A DNA stretch of 18,892 nucleotides from assembly GCA_964352225.1 (NCBI GenBank), contig CAYGRM010000095.1, positions 1 through 18,892 of the forward strand, read 5' to 3'. The notes beneath the pieces were generated by a model, which saw only the letters and a list, made by a program, of their open reading frames with translations, ran no database searches and was not told where the DNA came from. The position numbers and the translations under genes are program-made. The DNA comes from CAJQQY01 sp964352225 (GTDB lineage Bacteria > Bacteroidota > Bacteroidia > Chitinophagales > Saprospiraceae). Positions 1-6,552 of the stretch are shown one piece after another; position 1 is the first letter of the stretch, and each line of letters starts with the position of its first letter.

Positions 1-14
1 TAAACTTTTTTTGG

Positions 15-155
15 TTAAAATAAGGCCTCATACTTTTCGATACCTTCAGATTTTGCAAAAAGCAAAAGCTTCTCAGTCAAAGTTGTTTTCCCGGCATCCG
101 GGTGACTGATGATGGCAAAGGTTCGTCTTCTATTTATTTCTTCTACAAAACTCAT
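15..155 (-). pseudogene. prfC: Truncated N-terminal fragment of peptide chain release factor 3
   Basis: Reading down from an ATG at 155, the frame encodes 46 residues and ends at a TAA at 15-17. Residues 2-33 follow the RF3 amino terminus closely: MSF, then RRRTFAIISHPDAGKTTLTE, then KLLLF. This includes the GTP-binding P-loop (HPDAGKTT). RF3 normally continues with GGAIQ-type sequence and the rest of the G domain for about 530 residues. Here it switches to 13 unrelated residues (AKSEGIEKYEALF) and stops. The other two frames downstream do not restore the RF3 sequence, so this is not a simple frameshift inside the window. It is most likely a gene remnant from duplication, deletion or recombination, or an assembly chimera; a full prfC would be expected elsewhere. 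The family assignment is from recognition of the motif and is firm. The cause of truncation is inference. Confidence 0.65.
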
Positions 156-271
156 CGCTCGAATTTCTGTTAGAATTTACTATCTAAATGAGGAGAGTAA
201 ATCCGTTTTTTGATTTAAAAATTTAAAGCCGCAAAAGTACAACTTTTTACCCCCAGCCCCTAAAGGGGAGC

Positions 272-303
272 CTTTTTTCTTTGCCTTTCGGCAAGGAAAA
301 AAG
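272..303. terminator. 14-bp stem hairpin next to the left inverted-repeat arm
   Basis: The sequence at 272-285 pairs with 290-303 over 14 bp with one G.T wobble and a 4-base loop. The A/T ends supply a run of T on either strand. It lies between the prfC fragment and the TerB-like gene and overlaps the end of the 30-bp repeat arm. A rho-independent terminator is likely, but it may equally be part of the repeat. Confidence 0.55.
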
Positions 304-357
304 TTAAGTATAATTTGTTTGACGATTACTATTTGTTACTCCTTGAAAAAAAGCATA

Positions 358-397
358 AAAAATGCACTTTGGAACCTAAATTCCAAGGTGCATTTTT
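358..397. terminator. 17-bp stem bidirectional terminator-like hairpin
   Basis: Positions 358-374 pair with 381-397 over 17 bp (one G.T) around a 6-base loop. The outer ends are A5 and T5, so a U-tract follows the stem on both strands. It is correctly placed to end transcription from the TerB-like gene on the minus strand. Confidence 0.65.
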
Positions 398-475
398 GAT
401 CGAGAACAAATTCTATTAACTTTTTTGATAGCCGAAGGCATAATCAAAAAAGGCTCCCCTTTAGGGGCTGGGGGT

Positions 476-892
476 TTAATTCAAATGCTTCCTAATCTGC
501 TTCAACATCACATCTGGTGGTATTTCTTTGTTCAAATAAGTTTTCATTACCCCAATCAAATCCTCTGTCAATTTTTCATTAAAACCTAAGCGAAAACTCG
601 CTTCGTAAATCAACTTTTCTTCGCCTTTTTCAATGCGTCCATCCACGCGCATCATGAATAAAAGATAGTATAAAATGGTCATTCGCTCGCGTTCATCAAG
701 GGGAGATTTTAAGGGATAGGCTTCAGGATTTTCAAGAACTTCGTCAATCGAAAAAGAATCGACACCCATACTGTTAGCAATATCTCTCAAATACAATTTT
801 TCAATATTAGAAACGGAATGATCAGATTTAGCTAATTTAAAAAGTAAAGCGATGATGGATTTTCTTTGTTCGATATCGTATTCTTCAAACAT
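476..892 (-). CDS. TerB-like (tellurite resistance TerB family) protein
   Basis: A 138-residue, mainly alpha-helical acidic protein with two copies of a helix-loop-helix pattern. The first is residues 13-42 (ALLFKLAKSDHSVSNIEK...). The second is about residues 74-103 (LLFMMRVDGRIEKGEEKLIY), with the conserved acidic D-G-x-I-xx-x-E arrangement typical of TerB-fold proteins. TerB domains bind divalent metal and sit at membrane-associated stress or sensing complexes, but most stand-alone members have no defined role, so I assign only the family. No other ter genes are nearby, and tellurite resistance should not be inferred. The ATG at 892 leaves 71 bp to the divergent TrpF-like gene. The stop lies directly beside the right arm of the 30-bp inverted repeat. 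Length is normal for the family. Confidence 0.7.
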   Translation of the reverse strand: MFEEYDIEQRKSIIALLFKLAKSDHSVSNIEKLYLRDIANSMGVDSFSIDEVLENPEAYPLKSPLDERERMTILYYLLFMMRVDGRIEKGEEKLIYEASFRLGFNEKLTEDLIGVMKTYLNKEIPPDVMLKQIRKHLN

Positions 893-963
893 GTTTATTT
901 GATTTTATTAAAACTGAGTCTAAAAATAATAATTATTTTTGCTCGAACCTAAATTATTACATT

Positions 964-1629
964 TTGAAAAAAACGCACGTAAAAATTTGCTGTATCAGTA
1001 GTATCGAAGAGGCGCAAATGGCAATCGATGCAGGAGCTTCAGCTTTGGGGCTAGTCGGGCCAATGCCAAGTGGTCCAGGAATTATTTCTAATGAAATGAT
1101 TGCAAAGATTGCCAAAACGGTTGCAGACCAAGCTGTAGAAACATTTTTACTCACGAGTGAAACGACTGTTGATGGAATTTATAATCAGTATCAAAAAGTC
1201 AAAACAACGACCATCCAACTTGTAGATGAAATTGAGAAAAATGGTCATGCTCGACTCAAAGAACTCTTGCCAGAAGTCAAGTTAGTTCAAGTGTTGCATG
1301 TGTTGGATGAAAAAATAATTGGAGAAGCAGAGCGATTAATGTATGAAGTTGATGCGCTACTTTTAGACTCGGGTAATCCTAATTTGAGAATAAAAACACT
1401 AGGTGGGACAGGAAATACACATAATTGGGAAATAAGTAAAAGGATTGTTACAAATTCTAAAATTCCAGTTTGGTTGGCAGGTGGCTTAAAACCTGAAAAT
1501 GTCCAAGAGGCTATTAAAACAGTTCAACCTTACGGATTGGATTTGTGTAGTGGAGTTCGAATGAATGGAAACTTAAATAAAGATAAGATGTTATCCTTTT
1601 TTGCTAATGTCCAAGATAGACGCAACTAA
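964..1629 (+). CDS. Divergent phosphoribosylanthranilate isomerase (TrpF)-like TIM-barrel protein
   Basis: A 221-residue protein that aligns by motif with TrpF, the tryptophan-pathway PRA isomerase. It has VKICC near the start, with Cys9 at the catalytic-base position. LLLDS has Asp135 at the catalytic-acid position. It also has the phosphate-binding segments GGTGNTHNWE (147-156) and LAGGLKPENV (171-180), and the closing GLDLCSGVR (191-199). Two features are unlike true TrpF. The KICG motif is KICC. The loop that normally reads like SPR, whose Arg contacts the substrate, is replaced by GPMPSGPG (residues 32-39). The usual QLHG is QLVD. It is not in a trp operon. It is probably a TrpF paralogue with another substrate, though a genuine isomerase cannot be excluded. 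The start is TTG at 964; there is no ATG upstream in frame. A lone -7-like box (TATTTTTG, 934-941) precedes it. Confidence 0.75.
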   Translation: MKKTHVKICCISSIEEAQMAIDAGASALGLVGPMPSGPGIISNEMIAKIAKTVADQAVETFLLTSETTVDGIYNQYQKVKTTTIQLVDEIEKNGHARLKELLPEVKLVQVLHVLDEKIIGEAERLMYEVDALLLDSGNPNLRIKTLGGTGNTHNWEISKRIVTNSKIPVWLAGGLKPENVQEAIKTVQPYGLDLCSGVRMNGNLNKDKMLSFFANVQDRRN

Positions 1630-1704
1630 ATTATTTTAATTGACGTCTAACCTAATATTAAGAAATATTTGATACCCTAAAAAAAACATATAACCTAATT
1701 CAAA

Positions 1705-1893
1705 ATGATCGCATTAGGATTTACCAACGTTGTCTTTTTTTCCTATGTCCTGTATTTAATTTTTGAAAGAAAAAGAGAAGTTTATAAAAGCAAATTGTTT
1801 TGGCTATTGTTGCTGGGATTATTTGTCTCACTTTATATTACTTCCTTGTTTCTTTTTGAAGAGAATAATGCGCCAATAATCATTGGATTGTGA
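1705..1893 (+). CDS. Small two-helix membrane protein of unknown function
   Basis: A 62-residue ORF with two hydrophobic segments, about residues 5-20 and 31-51. They are separated by a strongly basic loop (ERKREVYKSK), with an acidic stretch (FEEN) after the second. This is the pattern of a small double-spanning inner-membrane protein. No family is recognised. It follows the TrpF-like gene by 75 bp in the same direction and ends in a palindromic region shared with the convergent gene. The hydropathy pattern supports it being real, but there is no homology evidence, so it remains hypothetical. Confidence 0.45.
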   Translation: MIALGFTNVVFFSYVLYLIFERKREVYKSKLFWLLLLGLFVSLYITSLFLFEENNAPIIIGL

Positions 1894-1943
1894 AGTACTG
1901 TACTTCGAAGCAATTATTTTCCGAAGCGGGAGCTTCGGAGTAC
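1892..1943. terminator. Overlapping inverted repeats between convergent genes
   Basis: Three pairings compete here. GAAGTAC-t-GTACTTC is a perfect palindrome at 1892-1906. CCGAAGC-ggga-GCTTCGG is a hairpin at 1921-1938. A longer arm, 1900-1911, pairs with 1932-1943 with one mismatch. The block sits exactly between two convergent stop codons and overlaps the first stop. It is probably a bidirectional terminator. It may also belong to a dispersed repeat family. Confidence 0.6.
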
Positions 1944-1944
1944 C

Positions 1945-3003
1945 TTATCTCAAAAAAAATCCAAACTTAAACGGATCATCTGGATCAATCAAAAATTCAT
2001 GCTGCCCCGTGATGTGAGCAGTTCCTTCCACTTGCGGAATCACCGCATCAAAATCTCCATACTTTTCTTCTCGAATCACCGAACCTTTAAACACACTTCC
2101 AGTAATGCTTTCGATGGTCATCGTTTCTCCAATGTTGATTTCATTACGCCTAAAGTGAATTGACATTCTTCCAGAAACACCCGAACCTGTCGGACAACGA
2201 TCAACTTCCCCCTCAGCAAAAATGCAAACATTTCGACTATCTAAACCCTCCGAAACTGGATTGCCAATAAAAATAGTTCCGTAGAGAAAACTCAGGTCAA
2301 CTTCAAATGGGTGTTTTATTTGGGTATTAGTTTTCATTACTGCTCGTTTGACATCCATGCCTTTTTGCATGAGTAGACTATAATTTTCAGGAATGAGTGG
2401 AATACCTAATTTATTAGAGTCAACGTATGCATAAAAAGCTCCTCCGTAAGCCAAGTCATATTCCACTTTTCCCAAACCTGCTACTTCTACTTTTTGATCT
2501 AGGGCAACGACAAATGAAGGAACACAATGAAAATAAACACTTTCTACTTTACCATTTTTCACTTTTACAAAAGAATCTATTCGACCACAAGGAGCATCAA
2601 TTTTAAGATGAGTTTCTGGGGAAGTAACATCTACCCAGTTCATTTCTACTGCTAGCGTTGAAATTGCAATAATCGCATGGCCACACATCGTACTATAACC
2701 TTCATTATGCAAAAATAAAATTCCAAAATCGCCATCTTCATCATTAGGAGGGAGTAAAATACAGCCATACATATCAGCATGACCACGAGGTTCATGCATT
2801 AAAGCTAGTCTTAAATAGTCATAATTGTTCTTGATAAAGTTGCGATATTCGAGTACAGAACTACCTTCCAACTTGGGAAAACCGTCCACAATGACCCGCA
2901 AAGGTTCGCCTCCGGTGTGCATATCAATCGTCTTTATTTTGAGCCAATGCTCTGGAGGTTCGAAAGTATGGCTTGTTTTTAATTTATCTAAAAAAGAAGG
3001 CAT
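1945..3003 (-). CDS. trans-3-hydroxy-L-proline dehydratase (proline racemase superfamily)
   Basis: A 352-residue protein of the proline racemase/4-hydroxyproline epimerase superfamily. The N-terminal signature IDMHTGGEP is at 26-34. The first active-site motif TMCGH has Cys107. The second motif is DRCPTGSGVSGR (268-279), where the racemase/epimerase catalytic Cys is Thr272. A Cys/Thr pair at these positions is the hallmark of trans-3-hydroxy-L-proline dehydratases (EC 4.2.1.77), as in the human enzyme L3HYPDH. These dehydrate t3LHyp to pyrroline-2-carboxylate, which is then reduced to L-proline. Length is normal and no signal peptide is present, so it should be cytosolic. The partner reductase is not in the window; the gene stands alone between convergent and divergent neighbours. 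TATCTTTG (complement of 3052-3059) and TAAGTTTG (complement of 3066-3073) are -7-like boxes upstream, without a clear -33 element. Confidence 0.88.
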   Translation of the reverse strand: MPSFLDKLKTSHTFEPPEHWLKIKTIDMHTGGEPLRVIVDGFPKLEGSSVLEYRNFIKNNYDYLRLALMHEPRGHADMYGCILLPPNDEDGDFGILFLHNEGYSTMCGHAIIAISTLAVEMNWVDVTSPETHLKIDAPCGRIDSFVKVKNGKVESVYFHCVPSFVVALDQKVEVAGLGKVEYDLAYGGAFYAYVDSNKLGIPLIPENYSLLMQKGMDVKRAVMKTNTQIKHPFEVDLSFLYGTIFIGNPVSEGLDSRNVCIFAEGEVDRCPTGSGVSGRMSIHFRRNEINIGETMTIESITGSVFKGSVIREEKYGDFDAVIPQVEGTAHITGQHEFLIDPDDPFKFGFFLR

Positions 3004-3086
3004 GGATGAAAATCTTTGATGTTAAATAAAAAATGTTTTTCTTTGCACTTTCAAAGATAATTTTCCAAACTTAAAAAAATAAGAGA

Positions 3087-3224
3087 ATGTCAGGTCATAT
3101 CGAAAATGCTGGAAAAAAAGGATACTGTATGTTGTATTTTTTCATCGGTTTCTTCCTTTTTATCGCTCTTTGGGCTTCTGTATATTATGCGAATTTCCAA
3201 CTTGAATTCCCATATCCAAACTAA
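3087..3224 (+). CDS. Small single-pass membrane protein, 45 codons
   Basis: An ATG at 3087 opens 45 codons ending at TAA 3222-3224. The product starts MSGHIENAGKKGYC and continues with one strongly hydrophobic helix (about residues 15-32, LYFFIGFFLFIALWASV). It ends in a short polar tail rich in Tyr and Phe (EFPYPN). A positively charged stretch just before the helix and a clean single transmembrane segment suggest a real gene. It is divergent from the hydroxyproline dehydratase (83-bp gap). It is below the length cut-off of most gene callers, and no homology is recognised. Confidence 0.5.
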   Translation: MSGHIENAGKKGYCMLYFFIGFFLFIALWASVYYANFQLEFPYPN

Positions 3225-3272
3225 AATTTAACTGAAATAGATAATTTTATCTATCTATTTTTTAAAATAATA

Positions 3273-3305
3273 AACCCGCTCTTTTTATAGAAAAAGGAGC
3301 GGGTT
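3273..3305. terminator. Hairpin terminator between the 45-codon ORF and the AXE-like gene
   Basis: AACCCGCTC at 3273-3281 pairs with GAGCGGGTT at 3297-3305. An A/T-rich inner stem (TTTTT with AAAAA) continues it with a one-base bulge. It is convergently placed and can serve both the small plus-strand ORF and the long minus-strand gene that ends at 3329. Confidence 0.6.
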
Positions 3306-3328
3306 CGTTGTTTTGTAGATGTTCAAGA

Positions 3329-6082
3329 TTAATGTATGACTACAAAGGGGAAGGTTCTTCCATTAAACCGCTCACTATCAATTTTGATGAAATGCGCCCC
3401 ACTTTCTAATTGTTTAGTTGAGATTTCAAACGTTTTTTCAGCTACCTCGTCAACTGTTTTTTTCAAAACTAAAATTCCTTCCGAAGTATAAATGGAGATA
3501 TCTAGTTTTTTCCCAACAAAAAACTCACTTTGGATAGTAATAAAACTATCTGCTGGATTTGGATAAAAAAGTAAATCATTCAGATTTGGTTTCTGAATCG
3601 AGTTAGGATTCTCGTCGCAACCGATCACTTCTAATTCAGTCATCGTGATTGCGCCAGCATTTTTTAGTTGGAGGCGAACATATTGACCAGTCCGATCAAT
3701 ATTAATTTGGGTTGGCGAGCCAGCGATATCTTCAATGAAATAACTAGAGATAAAATTTTGAATTAAAACGGTGCTTAATTTTTCTGAAATAAAAGGTTCA
3801 TCAGAGACAAGGATATAAAATTCTTTTAAGTTTTCATTACAGCAATCTGTTCGATTCCAAATATTAATTTTTTCAATATTAGCAATACTACCCAAGTCAA
3901 CTTCCCAAAATGCATTTTCTTTCCAATCGGTATTCGTAACTGAATTTTCAGCAAAAAAATCTCCATTGAGATTTCCGTCTACCGCTCGATAAGAAGTTGC
4001 ACCGAGTTGAGTTCCAGATTGTTTGGTCGTTCGCTTCAAGGCTAGATTTGTTGGATTTGCACAAATCAAATTTGGTAACTCTTTGATTTCAAAAGTTTGT
4101 GTCACATTTGCCGCAGGCGCAAAAAGAGTATTTCCATTTTGCGAAGCTTGNNNNNNNNNNNNNNNNNNNNNNNNNNNNNNNNNNNNNNNNNNNNNNNNNN
4201 NNNNNNNNNNNNNNNNNNNNNNNNNNNNNNNNNNNNNNNNNNNNNNNNNNGTCACATTTGCCGCAGGCGCAAAAAGAGTATTTCCATTTTGCGAAGCTTG
4301 AATAATCACAGTTCCGGTGTTTCCATTCAGCGCAATGGTATTTCCGTTAATAACAGCTGGCCCTGCAATGATTTGAAATGAAACAGGCAAACTAGAACTC
4401 GCAGTTGCATTGAGAGAAAATGGAGGATTTGTATTTAGTTGATTTGGGATAGAACTGAAGTTGATAATTTGAGATTGTAAATTTGTAGAACCTCCGTCGG
4501 TAACGGTAATTTCAATTTCATCAAATAAGGTATAATATTTATTTTCCGCTAAATTATTGGAATAATCAGTTGCTGAAAATTGTAATGTATAAATTCCTGG
4601 TTCGGAAAAAACGGCGCTAGTATTATAATTATTTTCATTAGAAAACACCACATCGCCTGAGCCATCTATTTTTTTCCAAATCAAATCAACAGTAGGATTG
4701 ATCGTCGAATTATACTTTACGGTTCCCGATAAATCAGTAGACTCTGTAACCTCCATCGAAAAATTTGCTCCCGCATCAATCAAATAACCTGTAGTGAAAA
4801 CAGGAAATGGAAATGGCGCATCCAAAACTCCAGGAACAAATCGACGCATAAAATCAAGTCGTCCATTCCAATAATCGAAAGGATGAGCGTGTCCGAGATT
4901 CAAAGAATGAGTTAAATGTTTTTGCCCATGCAAGGCATTAAAAATAGTAAAGGAAGTCGCCGCCGGAGTCACCAAATCCTCATAACTAATTAATGTCCAA
5001 GAGATACCTTTGAAACGTCGAGCAAAATAAATTGCATCATAATATTTTGCAGCGTTTGCAACTAATGTTTCGTGAGCAGCAGTTCCAACACTTTCGATAG
5101 ATTGATTTATGTAGTTGGGAAAACCACCTGCGCGATTATTTTGTAAACCTAAGTTTTGTCCTAAAATTGGATTACTCATAATTAAAAAATTCACTCGATC
5201 ATCAATTCCAGCTACTAAAGTTGATAGTCCAGCACCTTGACTCACGCCGGTGACGATTATATTTTCGCCATCAAATTCTGGTCTAGAAAAAATATAATCA
5301 ATACATCGAACACCAGCCATGACTGCTTGCTTATAATAAAAGTCATCAGGATCAGAAATGTCATTAGGTAGGTAGGCCATCGAATCAACGACATCAGGTT
5401 CATCATTATGAATGGTGATGGTCAATGAAATTACATTTCCTTTTTCCGCCAAATCATGCTCTGGTAAAGCAAGGTTCGCAGCATTCCCAAAAGATGGAAA
5501 AGTGATCATCGCAGGGAATGAGCCAACTCCATTTGGAATACTTAAGTAACCATAAATTCTTCGATTATTAATATTGGCGAGATTGACTCGATAAGTAGTA
5601 GAATAATCATTATTTGCGTAAAGTGTAAGCTGTGGATCAATCGGAATATTTGCTAAATTAGTTTTTTGCATATTCCAAAAATCATCAAAATCAGATGGTT
5701 CCTCCGCAAATGCTGTAATCTCAAATGGCGAAAAAGCTGCTGCTGCAATCGCTGTATTGGCACCTTGATTTACCTCGCATAAAATTATTCCCGCTTCATT
5801 AACGGAATGAGCAAGAAGAATGACTTCACCTGCTATAATATCGACAGTTCCCGTAGCAATGGGAGAAGCATAATTATCATATTTTAAAATATAATTAATG
5901 ATCCCTGAAGCATCAGAAGTAATCTTAAATACGGCAGTATCACCACTTTCGTAGTGAGCATCTGCTTGCTCAACAGTTACGTTTAATTGGGAGAAAAGTA
6001 TGTTTGATGAAAAAAGTAAGAGTATTGTTATAAAAACACTATTGCATCTATCAGGTCGATAAAAAGTCCACATTACAATCAT
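3329..6082 (-). CDS. Secreted acetyl-xylan-esterase-like hydrolase with PKD/Ig-like and F5/8C modules and T9SS sorting domain
   Basis: About 917 residues as scaffolded. The N-terminal signal peptide has its hydrophobic core at about residues 15-31. Residues 125-425 form an alpha/beta hydrolase resembling the acetyl xylan esterase (AXE1)/cephalosporin C deacetylase family. It starts with PSDFDDFWNMQK, has nucleophile elbow GVSQGAG (Ser281), and probable acid and base at Asp369 (SYEDLVTP) and His398 or His400 (GHAHPF). Residues 450-530 look like a PKD-type beta-sandwich. An Ig-like module of the type often tandemly repeated in Bacteroidota begins near 535 and is interrupted by the N gap. Residues 675-822 are an F5/8 type C (discoidin-like) carbohydrate-binding module (NLALKRTTKQSG, then AVDGN). 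Residues 836-917 are a T9SS type A sorting domain (FYPNPADS). The protein is expected to be exported and anchored or released by T9SS, deacetylating or de-esterifying a polysaccharide; the substrate is inference. No other carbohydrate-active gene is adjacent. Met4 is an alternative start. Confidence 0.82.
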   Translation of the reverse strand: MIVMWTFYRPDRCNSVFITILLLFSSNILFSQLNVTVEQADAHYESGDTAVFKITSDASGIINYILKYDNYASPIATGTVDIIAGEVILLAHSVNEAGIILCEVNQGANTAIAAAAFSPFEITAFAEEPSDFDDFWNMQKTNLANIPIDPQLTLYANNDYSTTYRVNLANINNRRIYGYLSIPNGVGSFPAMITFPSFGNAANLALPEHDLAEKGNVISLTITIHNDEPDVVDSMAYLPNDISDPDDFYYKQAVMAGVRCIDYIFSRPEFDGENIIVTGVSQGAGLSTLVAGIDDRVNFLIMSNPILGQNLGLQNNRAGGFPNYINQSIESVGTAAHETLVANAAKYYDAIYFARRFKGISWTLISYEDLVTPAATSFTIFNALHGQKHLTHSLNLGHAHPFDYWNGRLDFMRRFVPGVLDAPFPFPVFTTGYLIDAGANFSMEVTESTDLSGTVKYNSTINPTVDLIWKKIDGSGDVVFSNENNYNTSAVFSEPGIYTLQFSATDYSNNLAENKYYTLFDEIEITVTDGGSTNLQSQIINFSSIPNQLNTNPPFSLNATASSSLPVSFQIIAGPAVINGNTIALNGNTGTVIIQASQNGNTLFAPAANVXXXXXXXXXXXXXXXXXXXXXXXXXXXXXXXXXXQASQNGNTLFAPAANVTQTFEIKELPNLICANPTNLALKRTTKQSGTQLGATSYRAVDGNLNGDFFAENSVTNTDWKENAFWEVDLGSIANIEKINIWNRTDCCNENLKEFYILVSDEPFISEKLSTVLIQNFISSYFIEDIAGSPTQINIDRTGQYVRLQLKNAGAITMTELEVIGCDENPNSIQKPNLNDLLFYPNPADSFITIQSEFFVGKKLDISIYTSEGILVLKKTVDEVAEKTFEISTKQLESGAHFIKIDSERFNGRTFPFVVIH
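4101..4300. repeat. Identical 50-bp sequences abutting both sides of the 100-N gap
   Basis: Bases 4101-4150 and 4251-4300 are identical for 50 bp, and each copy ends exactly at the gap edge. That is the signature of two contigs sharing an end overlap, or of a collapsed tandem repeat. Offset 150 is a multiple of three, so deleting one copy plus the gap keeps the reading frame and leaves one intact Ig-like module. Alternatively, extra modules are missing. Confidence 0.9.
4151..4250. other. Assembly gap (100 N) inside the AXE-like gene
   Basis: A run of exactly 100 N, the usual placeholder for a gap of unknown size. It lies in the Ig-like module, so the true length and module count of the protein are unknown. 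Confidence 0.98.
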
Positions 6083-6250
6083 TTTAATGTTGGGAAAAAA
6101 TAGATAAAAAGCTTGATTCTTTTCTATCGTGTAAAAGCAGTTTTTGGAGAAATAGTTTTAGAAAGGAAATTTTATTTTCTCAAGTTTGATTTTATAAAAA
6201 TAACAAAAAATATGTTAATAAAGTAAAATAGAATAAAAGGAGTTGGAGTA

Positions 6251-6406
6251 GATCGCTTCGCTGACAGAGAACAGATCAGCCGCTACGCTCCTTGACAGAG
6301 GACAGACTGACGAGAGCTATTTGAATATGGCACAAAATCACCTTCGTCAGTCTGTCCTCTGTCCGTAAGCGTAGCGCACGAGCTGTCTCCTGTCAGCGAA
6401 TCGGTC
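6251..6406. repeat. 156-bp nested imperfect palindrome upstream of clpB
   Basis: Three sets of arms nest symmetrically. The outer pair is 6257-6267 with 6390-6400 (11 bp perfect; 6251-6267 with 6390-6406 pairs over 17 bp with two mismatches). The middle pair is 6281-6289 with 6368-6376 (9 bp perfect). The inner pair is 6294-6312 with 6345-6363 (19 bp perfect, 32-base loop). The element is noticeably more GC-rich than its flanks and contains no ORF of note. The motif GACAGAGGACAGACTGACG appears in both orientations, with related GACAGAGAACAGA in the outer arm. It resembles a MITE-like or REP/BIME-type insertion. The rest of the 6083-6604 intergenic region is AT-rich and shows only the small palindrome listed separately. 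Confidence 0.8.
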
Positions 6407-6552
6407 TTTTTCCCACCAGAAAAATGTCAGTTAAATTTATTTCACAATGACAAAAAGTCTTTGTTTTTTTACGTTTAGGACATTATTTCAGATTTATGTA
6501 GATTTTTTTGCATTGGTCATGGATTTGATGTTTAATTTGTGGATACTTATTA

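Larger units (their letters stand above)
249..475. repeat. Block bounded by a perfect 30-bp inverted repeat
   Basis: The 30 bases at 249-278 are the exact reverse complement of 446-475. Each arm contains its own small palindrome (CCCC-TAAA-GGGG). The arms enclose 167 bp with no credible gene but with two long hairpins (272-303 and 358-397). The right arm ends one base before the stop codon of the TerB-like gene. G/C-rich repeats of this CCCCTAAAGGGG type occur as dispersed intergenic repeats in many Bacteroidota genomes (general recollection, not checked here). It could be a REP-like repeat pair, a small non-autonomous element, or a large terminator. Confidence 0.8.

Noticed and set aside
249..475. 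CRISPR array or tRNA in the hairpin-rich block
   Set aside because: There are only two repeat copies, in inverted rather than direct orientation, and no cloverleaf could be drawn.
476..892. Tellurite resistance operon
   Set aside because: Only one TerB-like gene is present; no terA, terC, terD or terZ neighbours are visible.
957..1154. 65-codon minus-strand ORF over the start of the TrpF-like gene
   Set aside because: It is antisense to conserved TIM-barrel motifs and has no support of its own.
4023..4381. Three plus-strand ORFs across the 100-N gap
   Set aside because: They exist only because N is read as open frame, and they lie antisense to the well-supported AXE-like gene.
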